DNA of 64,000 nucleotides from Cyanobacteria bacterium SZAS LIN-3 (lineage in GTDB: Bacteria > Cyanobacteriota > Vampirovibrionia > Obscuribacterales > Obscuribacteraceae), in NCBI GenBank assembly GCA_018266215.1, contig JAFEAV010000013.1, forward strand, positions 36,579 to 100,578, in the 5' to 3' direction. The notes beneath the pieces were generated by a model. The model did not search any database. It was not told the DNA's origin and was given only the letters and a program-made list of their open reading frames with translations. Both the position numbers and the translations under genes were made by a program. Shown one piece after another: positions 8,223 through 17,325 of the stretch. The number at the start of each line of letters is the position of its first letter. The stretch's first letter is position 1.

Positions 8223-9513
8223 TAGACGTCCTCACGGATCTATAATGCCTTTCCTCGCCCTGAGCGTCATCTTGCTCATGGGCGCAGCCGGTATCGTCAC
8301 CGATTTGATGCGCGACTTTCAGACTGTTCGCGAGCTCAGATACGCCGCCCAGGCAACGGCACTCTATGCTGCCTCCTATTCTGCGGCCGCCACCGGTGCC
8401 TACAATCAATCGGCCGTGCAAAATGCAATCACAACACCCGGCACCGCTCTCACCAATAGCGCCCAGATAGGGCCGACTCAAGTCTACAAGCAGGGCGCCG
8501 CCCCGGTTGTTTTTGAGGCAGCCGATGCCGCTTTTGTCTCCAATCCAGCAGATGCCGGCGAAACCTTTTTGAAACTGACCGCCAGAAGACAGGGGCCGAC
8601 AAGTGTGGCCCAGTTCTTTTTGCCCCTGCTCTTCACCGGATTGAATACGGCGCTGCCGAAATCCATTCGCACCTTTGACACGACTCAATCAATTGAGGTT
8701 ATTGGTCAGCCCGCCACCCGCATCGGAGCCGGTCCTCCCGCTGCCCAGTCGGGCGTGTCTCGAAGCGATGATTTTTATGGATATGCGGCTCTGCCGATTG
8801 CCATCAGCTATCAACAATTTGCCGCCGCAGTCGGCGCGGCTCAGGGAGCCGCCAGCGTGACGCGCACTATTGATTTTGTCTCATCGGCAAATGCCGCTGT
8901 GCTTCCCGGTCATATACCCGCTGCCTTCGTCAATCTGGCTGCCACTGCCGGTAGTGTCAACTATCATGATGCCGCCCAGGGCGCTCTGGCCGTGGGGCAG
9001 CTGCAGGGCCTGCTTTCATATTTCGCCCTGGCCGGTCAATCCGCGGCTCTGGCCCCGGCCTGCATCGAAACCGGCTCGCCAATCAGCGCCTTTGATCCGG
9101 CTGATCCCGCCTTTACCTCCGGGCAGAACCAGACTAAGATCGCCGCCCTGGTCAACGCCCTTCCTGACCGTACCTACATACTGCCTGTGGTGGCCGGCAG
9201 TCAGCCTTTGCTGGCCACAGCCCAGGCCGTCAATGTGCGCAACACAGTTGTCGGCTTTGCCTATGCCCGCATAACCAAGCCCTCGGTGAGTGCTCAACCA
9301 TTCAGCATCAATGTCACTTTTGTCGCTTCGCCGCCCCTGCGCAATGTCGCCAGCGCCGCCGGCCTTGCTACTCTGCCTCCCAATGCCGGTAATTTTTTGC
9401 CGGCTCCGGCCCTTGTTTTTCAGCCTCGTACTTTTGACGCCGCCTCCGGAGGAGTGACTTCTCGTTATCCGGGTGTGGCCATGGCCCCAGCTCTTTCGCC
9501 GAGGCCCAATTAA
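8203..9513 (+). CDS. TadG-like pilus-associated protein
   Basis: A 436-residue protein with a short basic leader, one hydrophobic helix (about 14-33, PFLALSVILLMGAAGIVTDL) and an adjoining segment rich in Ala and Tyr that matches the N terminus of TadG/TadE-like proteins. The rest is a large extracytoplasmic domain rich in Ala, Pro, Thr and Ser. No von Willebrand factor MIDAS motif (DxSxS) could be seen. ATG 8203 has AAGGAG five bases upstream and overlaps cpaB, which suggests coupling. A second TadG-like gene lies at 38.5-40.6 kb. The function is inferred from position and the N-terminal signature. Confidence 0.68.
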   Translation: MRYRANSRRPHGSIMPFLALSVILLMGAAGIVTDLMRDFQTVRELRYAAQATALYAASYSAAATGAYNQSAVQNAITTPGTALTNSAQIGPTQVYKQGAAPVVFEAADAAFVSNPADAGETFLKLTARRQGPTSVAQFFLPLLFTGLNTALPKSIRTFDTTQSIEVIGQPATRIGAGPPAAQSGVSRSDDFYGYAALPIAISYQQFAAAVGAAQGAASVTRTIDFVSSANAAVLPGHIPAAFVNLAATAGSVNYHDAAQGALAVGQLQGLLSYFALAGQSAALAPACIETGSPISAFDPADPAFTSGQNQTKIAALVNALPDRTYILPVVAGSQPLLATAQAVNVRNTVVGFAYARITKPSVSAQPFSINVTFVASPPLRNVASAAGLATLPPNAGNFLPAPALVFQPRTFDAASGGVTSRYPGVAMAPALSPRPN

Positions 9514-10353
9514 ATGATGACTTACAGATTGTTTAAGCCAAGAACAGCAAAACAGACCCAGGCGAAAGTTTCTCGTCCGGTGGACCAATCTCTGCCGCCT
9601 CAGGCTGCTCCTATCGTCGCTGTCCTGGGGGCTAAAGGCGGAGTTGGCGCTTCCACCATTGCCGTAAATCTGGCTGCTGCCGCTGCTCTTTCGGGTCGGT
9701 CGACGACTCTTGTTGACGGCAATTTTCAATCGCCTGATATCGCCAACATACTCGGCCGCGAAGCTGATCATTCCCTGCTTGAGCTGACTGCCCGGGGCAG
9801 TGAAGTGGACCGTCTTTTGTATCAGGCCTGCCGCCTGGAAGTTGCTGATTGCTCGGATAATCTGGGCGCTCTGCTGCCTCCGTCGGAAGGGGATGCCGGG
9901 GTGGAGTCCAATTTGACCGAGTTGACCCGGTGTCTGGAACAGGTGAGATATTTTGATGAACTCTTTGTCGTCGATATGCCTCGCCACCTGGATCGCCATC
10001 TGGTAACGCTTCTCGACAAGTGCGCCGTGATCGTTCTGGTTTTTGAGGCCACCATATCCGGTGTGGCCGCCTGCAGACGCTGGATGCAGATATTTACTGA
10101 GCTCGGTTATGGCAAGGAGCGCATCATGCTCGTAGTCAACCGTGCCGGCTCCAAGTACAAAGTCGTTGAGGACGAGCTTGGCACCTGCTTTGCCGGTATG
10201 ACCACCTGGAAAATCCCCAATGCTTCTTCGCTGGCGCAGTCATCGGCCAATCAGGGCATACCTGTCGTGGTCAAGCACGCAAATAGTCCTTACAGTAAAG
10301 CTATCAACGAACTGGCTGCGGATCTGCAAACGATCCTCAGTGGAGGTAAGTAA
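9514..10353 (+). CDS. cpaE: CpaE/TadZ-like MinD-family ATPase
   Basis: A 279-residue ParA/MinD-type ATPase that places Tad pili or their machinery at the cell pole in known systems. The deviant Walker A motif GAKGGVGAST is at residues 39-48, with the signature Lys in KGG; the switch-like VVDMPRHLD segment and a V-V-N-R-A nucleotide-base motif follow. It is shorter than classical CpaE and lacks an obvious N-terminal receiver-like domain, having only about 30 leading residues. The ATG directly follows the stop of the TadG-like gene, and cpaF begins five bases after its own stop, so translation is tightly linked. Confidence 0.83.
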   Translation: MMTYRLFKPRTAKQTQAKVSRPVDQSLPPQAAPIVAVLGAKGGVGASTIAVNLAAAAALSGRSTTLVDGNFQSPDIANILGREADHSLLELTARGSEVDRLLYQACRLEVADCSDNLGALLPPSEGDAGVESNLTELTRCLEQVRYFDELFVVDMPRHLDRHLVTLLDKCAVIVLVFEATISGVAACRRWMQIFTELGYGKERIMLVVNRAGSKYKVVEDELGTCFAGMTTWKIPNASSLAQSSANQGIPVVVKHANSPYSKAINELAADLQTILSGGK

Positions 10354-10358
10354 ACGGT

Positions 10359-11975
10359 ATGTCTAAATTGCGCCAGCTACTTTTTCAAGCCGAAGACGCC
10401 AGTCTCGCCTCCAGAGCAGTCGATGCCTCCGCTGCCCCCGTGCCGGAAAGCATCGTCAGCGCCGCTCCTCAGTCTGAGGTAGTAGAGACTGTAGCCTCCC
10501 CGGCAGTACCTTCAGCGCCTCTAGATTCTACTGTAGCTTCTCCGGCGTCTTCCGCCCCAATCGCCGCTGCCGCATCACCGCAGGCGGTGACTGCTCGTAT
10601 GTCCCTGACCGGTATCATCGGCACCGCCAATCAGGAGCCGCGGACCAAAGTCGGCGATGTGGCGCGCTCGTATCAAAAACTGAAAAGTCGTATCCATAAC
10701 CGTCTTGTCCAGAGCATCGACCTGGCCGCTCTCACCCAGCTCGATCAGGAGGAAGGCCTGCAGGCGGCTATCGAACGCACCCTGCATCTTTTGATAGCCG
10801 AGGAAAGATTGCCCCTTACCGAGGCCGAACGCAACTCTCTCGTTAAAGAGGTACTCTACGAAACCCTGGGTCTTGGTCCGCTGGAGCCCCTGTTGGCCGA
10901 CGTCAACATCAACGACATCCTGGTCAATGGTGCCGACAGTGTCTGGGTAGACCGTGACGGCTGCCTGGAAGAGACCGAGATCAAGTTTAAAGACGACAAC
11001 CATCTGCTCCATGTGATCAGTCGTATCGTCTCCCGGGTCGGTCGCCGGGTTGATGAATCGAGCCCTATTGTTGATGCTCGCCTGCCCGACGGTTCCCGCG
11101 TGAATGCCATTATTCCGCCCCTGGCATTGAACGGCCCGACTTTATCGATACGGCGCTTCCGGCCGACGCCTTTTACGATTGACGATTTGATCGCCCGCGG
11201 TGCTGTCAGTCCAGGTATGGCTGAGTTCCTCGGATTGGCCGTGCGGGCCAAGCTCAATATACTCATCTCAGGCGGCACATCCGCCGGTAAGACCACTCTT
11301 CTGAATACGCTTTCCGGATTCATCTCCGATGACGAGCGCATTGTCACCATTGAAGATACGGCTGAGTTGCGTTTGCAGCAAAGGCATGTCGTGCGTCTGG
11401 AATCCCGCCCCTCAAATATCGAAGGACAGGGCGCCGTCTCCCAGCGAGAGCTCGTTAAAAACGCGCTTCGTATGCGACCCGACCGCATAGTGGTCGGCGA
11501 AGTCCGCGGCGCCGAAGCTCTGGACATGCTGCAGGCCATGAATACCGGCCACGAAGGCTCTTTGACCACAGTGCACTCCAATTCCGCCCGGGATGCTCTA
11601 AGTCGTATTGAAACGCTCGTGCTCATGGCCGGTATCGACCTGTCCCAGCGCAGTATTCGCGAGCAGATCGGTTCGGCATTTGACCTGGTTGTGCAGATCA
11701 AACGACTGTCCGACGGGACAAGAAGAGTCTGCGGCATCTCTGAGATCACCGGCGTGCAGGACGGCGTGATCAGCATGCAGGAATTGTTTGAGTTCAGGCA
11801 AGATGGCCTGGACGGCGGTAAGAAAGTACGCGGCGCCCATGTGGCTCTGGGATTGCGTCCCTACAAGGAAAACAAATTTAGAGCCGCCGGCATAAATCTC
11901 CGCCCCGAACTTTTCATTGCTCAGTCCGATGATATTGGCGGACACGCAGAATTTGGCGGTGCCGATGAAAGTTGA
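10359..11975 (+). CDS. cpaF: Tad pilus assembly ATPase CpaF/TadA
   Basis: A 538-residue hexameric secretion ATPase that powers Flp pilus assembly at the inner membrane face. The first 80 residues are a Pro/Ala/Ser-rich, low-complexity extension not needed by the family. The core shows GGTSAGKT at 305-312 (Walker A), the Asp/Glu boxes after it, RIVVGEVR at about 376-383 (Walker B region) and the His box T-G-H-E-G-S-L-T-T-V-H-S. A GGAGG ribosome site precedes the ATG. The C terminus overlaps tadB. The assignment to the CpaF subfamily rather than VirB11 rests on the operon. Confidence 0.92.
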   Translation: MSKLRQLLFQAEDASLASRAVDASAAPVPESIVSAAPQSEVVETVASPAVPSAPLDSTVASPASSAPIAAAASPQAVTARMSLTGIIGTANQEPRTKVGDVARSYQKLKSRIHNRLVQSIDLAALTQLDQEEGLQAAIERTLHLLIAEERLPLTEAERNSLVKEVLYETLGLGPLEPLLADVNINDILVNGADSVWVDRDGCLEETEIKFKDDNHLLHVISRIVSRVGRRVDESSPIVDARLPDGSRVNAIIPPLALNGPTLSIRRFRPTPFTIDDLIARGAVSPGMAEFLGLAVRAKLNILISGGTSAGKTTLLNTLSGFISDDERIVTIEDTAELRLQQRHVVRLESRPSNIEGQGAVSQRELVKNALRMRPDRIVVGEVRGAEALDMLQAMNTGHEGSLTTVHSNSARDALSRIETLVLMAGIDLSQRSIREQIGSAFDLVVQIKRLSDGTRRVCGISEITGVQDGVISMQELFEFRQDGLDGGKKVRGAHVALGLRPYKENKFRAAGINLRPELFIAQSDDIGGHAEFGGADES

Positions 11976-12921
11976 TCTGCTACTGGCAATATTGTCCGTG
12001 CCTCTTGCCGGTGGTGTAGCCGCCACCTGGCTGTGGGGGCGTCGTCGTGAGCGCACGAGTATTGCTCAGCGTTTGCAGAAATTTGTGCCGCGTGAACAGG
12101 ATGAAAACCCCGTCACCATTCTCAAGGCTGAAAAGTCCGGGGTGAGTGAGCTGGTCGAACGTTTAAATGGGGTGATCGATCTCAGCCCCATGCGTCGCTT
12201 ACTGGCGGAAGCCGCCATGGAAGATAAGTTGGGCTCGATTATCAGCGCCGTCATTCTTTTGTTTGCGCTGCCTCTTCTTGTCGCCATTTTCTTCAATCTC
12301 AATCTCTTTGTTTCGTCCGGTGTAGCGCTCGGACTGTCGACTGTGCCGGTATTTTTCGTCAAGTCCAGGGCCGACAGTCGGCGCGCAAAATTTTGCGAGC
12401 AACTGCCCGATGCCATTGACCTTATGGTGGCGGTACTGCGCAGTGGTCACAGTGTCTCTCAGGCCGTGCGTGCGGTATCGCAGGAGATCCCCAGCCCCTG
12501 TGGGGAGGAATTCGAAGCTATTTTGCAGAGGATGAATCTCGGGCAACCGCTGTCAGATTCTCTGGAAATTTCCTCGCTCAAGTTTCAGTCTTACGAGTTG
12601 GACCTTTTGCGCCGTGCCGTAGCTATTCAGGCCGAGGTCGGAGGCAGTCTGGCCGAGCTTCTCGACAAGACCAATCACACTCTGCGTCAGCGTCTGAAGC
12701 TGGTGCGACAGCTGCGTGTAGTGACAGCCCAGAGCCGTCTATCGGCGCAAATCGTCGGTGCACTGCCTGTGGTGCTGGGCATCGGTCTCAACATCATCAG
12801 TCCCGGCTATTTGAATGTTCTCACCAACGATGGCCTGGGCCAGATAATGCTTGTAGCTGTGGTTATCCTGGAAGTAGTCGGTATAGTCGTTATGCGTCGC
12901 ATGTCGACGATGAAAGTCTGA
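11965..12921 (+). CDS. tadB: Tad pilus inner-membrane platform protein TadB
   Basis: A 318-residue type II secretion F-domain protein. The start at ATG 11965, overlapping cpaF by 11 bases, is preferred to an upstream TTG, as it puts the first membrane helix (LLLAILSVPLAGGVAATWLW) right at the N terminus. Further helices occur at about 90-125 and at the C terminus. The cytoplasmic F-domain has the usual L-P-D-A-I-D-L-M-V-A-V-L-R-S-G-H-S pattern and E-V-G-G-S-L-A-E-L-L. It works with TadC as the platform for CpaF. Confidence 0.87.
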   Translation: MKVDLLLAILSVPLAGGVAATWLWGRRRERTSIAQRLQKFVPREQDENPVTILKAEKSGVSELVERLNGVIDLSPMRRLLAEAAMEDKLGSIISAVILLFALPLLVAIFFNLNLFVSSGVALGLSTVPVFFVKSRADSRRAKFCEQLPDAIDLMVAVLRSGHSVSQAVRAVSQEIPSPCGEEFEAILQRMNLGQPLSDSLEISSLKFQSYELDLLRRAVAIQAEVGGSLAELLDKTNHTLRQRLKLVRQLRVVTAQSRLSAQIVGALPVVLGIGLNIISPGYLNVLTNDGLGQIMLVAVVILEVVGIVVMRRMSTMKV

Positions 12922-12937
12922 GCGGGGAGGAAGAGAA

Positions 12938-13786
12938 ATGTCTATTACTTTGCTCTATCAATACCCCGAGGTTGTTTTCGCCTCCATAATCGGCGTGGTT
13001 ATGCTTTTGCTCAATGGCCGCAATGACGCTCCCGGCTATGGTGAAGGAGTGCACGCTCCGGCCTTCCTGGCTGAGCCTGCCAAAACTCTGCTTCTTTATC
13101 TGCCTAAAAATTACCTGCTCTGGATCAATCGTTCGCTCATGCACGCAGGGCTGCGTACCAATTTGAGTTTCGGCGACTTTGCCGCCGCTAAGATCTACCT
13201 GCCTCTTCTGGCGCTGCCTCTGGCTTTCTTCTTTTTGCCTTACATTGCCGTCATTATCGCCCTTGTCCTCTTCTGGGTGCCGGACCTCTATTTGAAAGTC
13301 AGAGTCTACAAAAGACAGACTGAAATCCAGCGCGCCCTGCCCCAGGCTATTGATCTCATGGTTCTCTGTGTGGATGCCGGGCTCGGCCTGGACGCCACCC
13401 TGCAGCGCATCGCCTCGGAAAATTCTGAGTTGCTCTCCGCTCTCAACGATGAATTGCTTGTCCTCGGCCGCGAGATCCTGCTCGGTGCCGACCGCGAAAA
13501 AGCATACGCTGATCTGTACACCCGCACCGGCGTAGATGAGCTTAAAACCCTGGGTTCGGCTCTGAACCAGGCGAGTGTTTTAGGTTTGAGTGTGTCGAAG
13601 ATTTTGCGCGCGCAGAGTGAATTTTTGCGTAAGAGACAGAGTCAGAAAGCTGAAGAAAAAGCGATGAAGATGCCTGTATACATGGCTTTCCCACTCTGGT
13701 TCTTTGTCATGCCGGCTCTGATGCTGCTTGTGCTCGGCCCGTCCTTGATCCGCTTCTATAACACCATGTCGATGGGTGGCGGCTAG
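12938..13786 (+). CDS. tadC: Tad pilus inner-membrane platform protein TadC
   Basis: A 282-residue type II secretion F-domain protein, partner of TadB. It has an N-terminal helix, a hydrophobic pair at about 85-115, the signature L-P-Q-A-I-D-L-M-V-L-C-V-D-A-G-L-G-L, and a C-terminal helix (FPLWFFVMPALMLLVLGPSL). GGAGG-AAGAG precedes the ATG, 16 bases after tadB. It is the last recognised pilus gene of the operon; no secretin (CpaC/RcpA), prepilin peptidase (CpaA/TadV) or TadD follows. Confidence 0.86.
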   Translation: MSITLLYQYPEVVFASIIGVVMLLLNGRNDAPGYGEGVHAPAFLAEPAKTLLLYLPKNYLLWINRSLMHAGLRTNLSFGDFAAAKIYLPLLALPLAFFFLPYIAVIIALVLFWVPDLYLKVRVYKRQTEIQRALPQAIDLMVLCVDAGLGLDATLQRIASENSELLSALNDELLVLGREILLGADREKAYADLYTRTGVDELKTLGSALNQASVLGLSVSKILRAQSEFLRKRQSQKAEEKAMKMPVYMAFPLWFFVMPALMLLVLGPSLIRFYNTMSMGGG

Positions 13787-13792
13787 CCCCTC

Positions 13793-15346
13793 ATGTCGAT
13801 ACCGAGCAGTTTGTCCGGGCGTCTTGCAGGCCTGCTGTATCTGGCTCTCTTTCCTCTTGTCGGAATACTGGTGGCCTACATAGGCTTTTGCGATCCCGAT
13901 AGCTGCTGGCATATAGCCATCGGCCGCTGGATGGTTGAGCACCGCCAATTGCCGCTGGCGGACCCATTTTCGTCCAACATTCACTCTTTTGTGACGGTGG
14001 CTGCCGGCAAACCCATCATGCAGCACGAATGGCTCAGTGACTGTATGTTCTATATCGTATATGCGGCGGCCGGAGCGGTCGGATTGCTTCTTCTTGTGAC
14101 GGCTATCTCTACCCTGGCGCTGATTGTTTTGCCTGGCCTGCTGATGCTCAGGAGCGGTACACCGAGACTGGCAATTCTCCTGCTTTTGCTTGCCACCGTG
14201 CCGGCCAGTCTCTTTCGACTCTGGGTGCGACCGGAGGTCTTTTCCTTTTTGTATTTTTCAATACTCGTCTGGCTTGTGCATTTTGGCTGCCGCTGTTCGG
14301 CAGTCCGCTTTCGCTTTTTCGTTCTAGCCACCTTTCTCCTTTCGGCTCTCTGGGCTAATTGCCATGCACTCTTTGTGCTGGGCATCTTCTTTGTCTTTTT
14401 CATGCTCGCGCTCTCATTGATCGAGACTGTCCTTACCCCGGGTGCTTCCCGGCGAATACCTGGCAGACTATCTCTGCTGGCCTGTGCCTCGCTGGGCGGG
14501 AGCCTCTGTAATCCCTGGCAGGGTCAGTTGTGGCTATGGGTGATGAGAATTGTTCTTTCGCCGCAGTCTCATGCCAACAGCGAGAACGGTGCACTGACCC
14601 TATCCGCTCTGGGGCATATCACCGTGGTGCCACTACTGGTGGCATTCGTTTTAGCGGCCGTATATTTTCTCAAGGTGTGGCGAGCGAAAAAGCCCGTTTT
14701 CAGGGCTTTGCTTGGGCCCTTGGGAATGCTTCTTTGTTCGCTCCTCTGTGCCATTTTATTTCGCCGCTTCACGCCGATTGCGCTGATTATGCTCTGTGCC
14801 GCGGTAGCTGAGCTTTTTGCTCGAACGACTCCGGTCGCGTTCGATTTTTGTGAGGACATTCTGGCTCGTTTGAGGTTGCCTCAGGCTGGAGCTGCCATTG
14901 TGGGAATTGCTATGGCGCTTGTTGCGACCCTGGCTGCGGCAAGTTATCTTGTCCGGCCGGAGATCCCTTCCGCGAGCCGCTTCTTCACCCCGCCCTGTCA
15001 AGCGCTCACCTGGTTAAGCAGGAATCGGCCGACCGGGCGCCTGCTTAATGATTCCAAGATCGGCAGCATGATGACATTCTGGTCCGGCCCTGTGCCGCTT
15101 ACGGATATCTTTATCGACGGGCGCTTTGACAGCTATGAACGCCATCTGATTGACGATTACGACCGCATGCGCCTTGCCCGCCCGGGCTATCTCCAGCTGC
15201 TTGATCTCTACAAAATTGACTGGGTGTTCTTCCCGCCGACTGCTCCGTTAGTTCATAGCCTGGCCAGAGAAGGCGACTGGCAGGTCCTCTATCAAGACCC
15301 GGCGGCCTGCATCCTGGCACGCAGGGGCCGAGGCCCCGGGCGTTGA
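13793..15346 (+). CDS. Polytopic membrane protein, GT-C-like
   Basis: A 517-residue protein with about ten or more hydrophobic helices. The first loop has D-P-D-S-C-W-H-I-A-I-G-R-W and D-P-F-S, then H-E-W-L-S-D, and the soluble C-terminal part has F-I-D-G-R-F-D-S-Y. This pattern recurs in a family of uncharacterised membrane proteins that look like GT-C glycosyltransferases using a lipid-linked sugar, with an acidic first loop; no member function is known to me. It begins six bases after tadC and probably shares the transcript, so it might modify pilins or another surface product. That link is a guess from position. Confidence 0.6.
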   Translation: MSIPSSLSGRLAGLLYLALFPLVGILVAYIGFCDPDSCWHIAIGRWMVEHRQLPLADPFSSNIHSFVTVAAGKPIMQHEWLSDCMFYIVYAAAGAVGLLLLVTAISTLALIVLPGLLMLRSGTPRLAILLLLLATVPASLFRLWVRPEVFSFLYFSILVWLVHFGCRCSAVRFRFFVLATFLLSALWANCHALFVLGIFFVFFMLALSLIETVLTPGASRRIPGRLSLLACASLGGSLCNPWQGQLWLWVMRIVLSPQSHANSENGALTLSALGHITVVPLLVAFVLAAVYFLKVWRAKKPVFRALLGPLGMLLCSLLCAILFRRFTPIALIMLCAAVAELFARTTPVAFDFCEDILARLRLPQAGAAIVGIAMALVATLAAASYLVRPEIPSASRFFTPPCQALTWLSRNRPTGRLLNDSKIGSMMTFWSGPVPLTDIFIDGRFDSYERHLIDDYDRMRLARPGYLQLLDLYKIDWVFFPPTAPLVHSLAREGDWQVLYQDPAACILARRGRGPGR

Positions 15347-15368
15347 AGACCTTAATGCTATCTACCTA

Positions 15369-15395
15369 TTGCCCTTCCTCCACTTGCCCTATAAT
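15369..15395 (+). promoter_or_regulatory. Candidate promoter for the GntR gene
   Basis: A perfect TATAAT at 15390-15395 with TTGCCC at 15369-15374 gives a 15-base spacer, shorter than optimal. Transcription would begin near 15402, about 45 bases before the GTG start. Confidence 0.4.
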
Positions 15396-15445
15396 TTAGG
15401 TTTGAATCCTGCAGGTGTCGGTTACTTACTACAATTGGCGGCAAA

Positions 15446-16369
15446 GTGAAAATAACTATCAACAAAGATAGCTCGGTGCCCATACGTGACCAGTTGATTG
15501 AGCAGATTGGTTTGCAAATTGCAGCCGGGACACTCACGGCCCATGAGAAATTGCCCAGCATAAGGGCCCTGGCCGATCGTATCGGTGTGCATTACAGCAC
15601 TATTACCGCTGCTTACAACCATCTGGCGGAAGTTGGTCTGTTGGAAGTGCGGCAGGGAAGCGGCGTGCGGGTGGCTCAGACCGGCAGACGCATGGAGAAC
15701 GAAAATACTTTTCTCAGTCTGGAAGAGATGTTCAATGACTTCCTGGCCAGGGTTTCCGAACGGGGGTATTCCCTCGATGAAGTGCGCGTGCTGGCCGATA
15801 AATTCAGGGAGCGTCCACCGGTAAAACGCATCCTCGCTGTGGATGCAAACAAGGATTTTCATAAAGTCATACTCGGTGAACTGACACCGCGATTTGACCT
15901 TCCGGTGGAGACGATAACGCCCTCCGAGTTGATTGCTAATCTGAGCGAGCTCGATGGTTCGCTTACTGTGACCAGTCTCTATCATTTGTTTTCATTTCAA
16001 AAGTACGTCAAAGATTTGACCAGGTTGGTGGCCTGCAATATCGAGCCGGGCCGAAGTGAGCTGGCTGCAGTTGAGACGCTGCCTGCAAACTCACTGGTAG
16101 TGCTGGTATCGGTCAGTCCGACACTGATGCACATGGCATCGAATCTGGTGGCGGCCATGCGCGGTGAGGAAATAGCTGTGCGTGCCATTGAAAGAGACGA
16201 CGACAAAGAGCTGACCTATATCGTCAAGCACGCCGATTTCTTCATTTGCGACAGCCTGAGCGAGGCCAAGGTGAAGGCTCTGGTGCCGGCTAATAAGATG
16301 AACGTTTTCAAACTCTACAGTCAGACGACCATTGACCTGATTAAAGACCGGTTAAATAAATGGGGCTAG
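15446..16369 (+). CDS. GntR family transcriptional regulator
   Basis: A 307-residue regulator. The N-terminal winged helix is typical of the GntR family: P-I-R-D-Q-L-I-E-Q-I, L-P-S-I-R-A-L-A, then Y-S-T-I-T-A-A-Y-N-H-L and G-S-G-V-R-V at about residues 10-80. The C-terminal 190 residues are not an aminotransferase, FCD or UTRA domain that I can recognise; they look like an alpha/beta sensor with two Rossmann-like strands (ILAVDANKDF, SLVVLVSVSP). The start is GTG 15446. The stop overlaps the next gene by ten bases, so the regulator is coupled to a phosphatase-like membrane protein and may control this small operon. Confidence 0.82.
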   Translation: MKITINKDSSVPIRDQLIEQIGLQIAAGTLTAHEKLPSIRALADRIGVHYSTITAAYNHLAEVGLLEVRQGSGVRVAQTGRRMENENTFLSLEEMFNDFLARVSERGYSLDEVRVLADKFRERPPVKRILAVDANKDFHKVILGELTPRFDLPVETITPSELIANLSELDGSLTVTSLYHLFSFQKYVKDLTRLVACNIEPGRSELAAVETLPANSLVVLVSVSPTLMHMASNLVAAMRGEEIAVRAIERDDDKELTYIVKHADFFICDSLSEAKVKALVPANKMNVFKLYSQTTIDLIKDRLNKWG

Positions 16370-17325
16370 GGCGTGTTGCCACGCTTTATCTCAGTCTTCT
16401 CCTGGCTTGTATAACCGTCGCATCGTTCTTCAGTCAGCTGAATAATCCCTTTGAATTACTCAGTCACTTCGTTGTCCTGTACATTGTTGTTCTGAGCGTG
16501 ATTCTGCTCATGGCTCTTGCTTTCAGAGCCCGTGGCGCAGCTATTATCGCGGCCTCTGCTCTGGCTGTGAATGTCCTGCGCTCCGCCGGCGACTATTTAC
16601 CTGTTGCCCGTGCTTCCGCGCAAGGTGACAAAATCGTGAAAATGATCGAGTTCAATTGCTGGGGACCAAAGAATCGTAAGCCTCTTGAGATACGCGATAT
16701 GGCCAGGCGGGAGAAGGCGGATATTATTTGTTTCTGCGAAGTTGAAGGTAAGTGGTTTAACAATATCAATCGGGAATTCCCCGATTACCCGTACAAAAAT
16801 GTTTTTCCATACAATTGTGGCGTTGCGATGGCCAGTCGTTTGCCTATCAAAAGCTCTAAGGTTCTGGTGGCCAAATTCGATACCAGGCCTCGCATGCTTA
16901 CGACGTTTGACCTTGGCGGTGGAAGAGAATTGACTGTCCTGCTGGTGCATCCGACGATTCCATTGCGTAGGGACCGTTTTGAGGGCAGAAATACTGAGTT
17001 TGAGCTTTACGCACGGGACCTGGCGTCCGTTCCAAATCCAAAATTGATCACTGGTGATCTAAATTGCACCCCGTGGTCCTTTTATTTTCGCAAGCTTTTG
17101 CGGGATACCGGTCTTGCAGACAGTGAAAAGGGCTTCGGGGTTCAATGTAGCTGGCCCACCAATTTCAATCAAATCCCATTCTTGCCTATTGACCACTTCC
17201 TTGTATCGCCCGATATTTTTGTCCGGACAAGAAAAATTGAACCGGAGGCCGGATCAGACCATCGTCCGGTTATGATTGAATTCTCTATTGACTCGGCTGA
17301 CAGAAAACAGGCAGAACAGAGATGA
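16360..17325 (+). CDS. Membrane-anchored endonuclease/exonuclease/phosphatase family protein
   Basis: A 321-residue protein with two or three N-terminal membrane helices (about 5-75) followed by an EEP (DNase I-like) domain. Family motifs are present: I-E-F-N-C-W, F-C-E-V-E (metal-binding Glu), T-G-D-L-N, I-D-H-F and S-D-H-R-P-V at the C terminus, so all catalytic positions seem intact. The domain should face outward, and the substrate could be a phosphoester, lipid or nucleic acid. It overlaps the GntR gene by ten bases and the next gene by four (ATGA). Confidence 0.82.
   Translation: MGLGRVATLYLSLLLACITVASFFSQLNNPFELLSHFVVLYIVVLSVILLMALAFRARGAAIIAASALAVNVLRSAGDYLPVARASAQGDKIVKMIEFNCWGPKNRKPLEIRDMARREKADIICFCEVEGKWFNNINREFPDYPYKNVFPYNCGVAMASRLPIKSSKVLVAKFDTRPRMLTTFDLGGGRELTVLLVHPTIPLRRDRFEGRNTEFELYARDLASVPNPKLITGDLNCTPWSFYFRKLLRDTGLADSEKGFGVQCSWPTNFNQIPFLPIDHFLVSPDIFVRTRKIEPEAGSDHRPVMIEFSIDSADRKQAEQR

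Noticed and set aside
9016..9999. A 327-codon minus-strand open frame
   Set aside because: It is opposite the TadG-like and CpaE genes, without ribosome site or domain.
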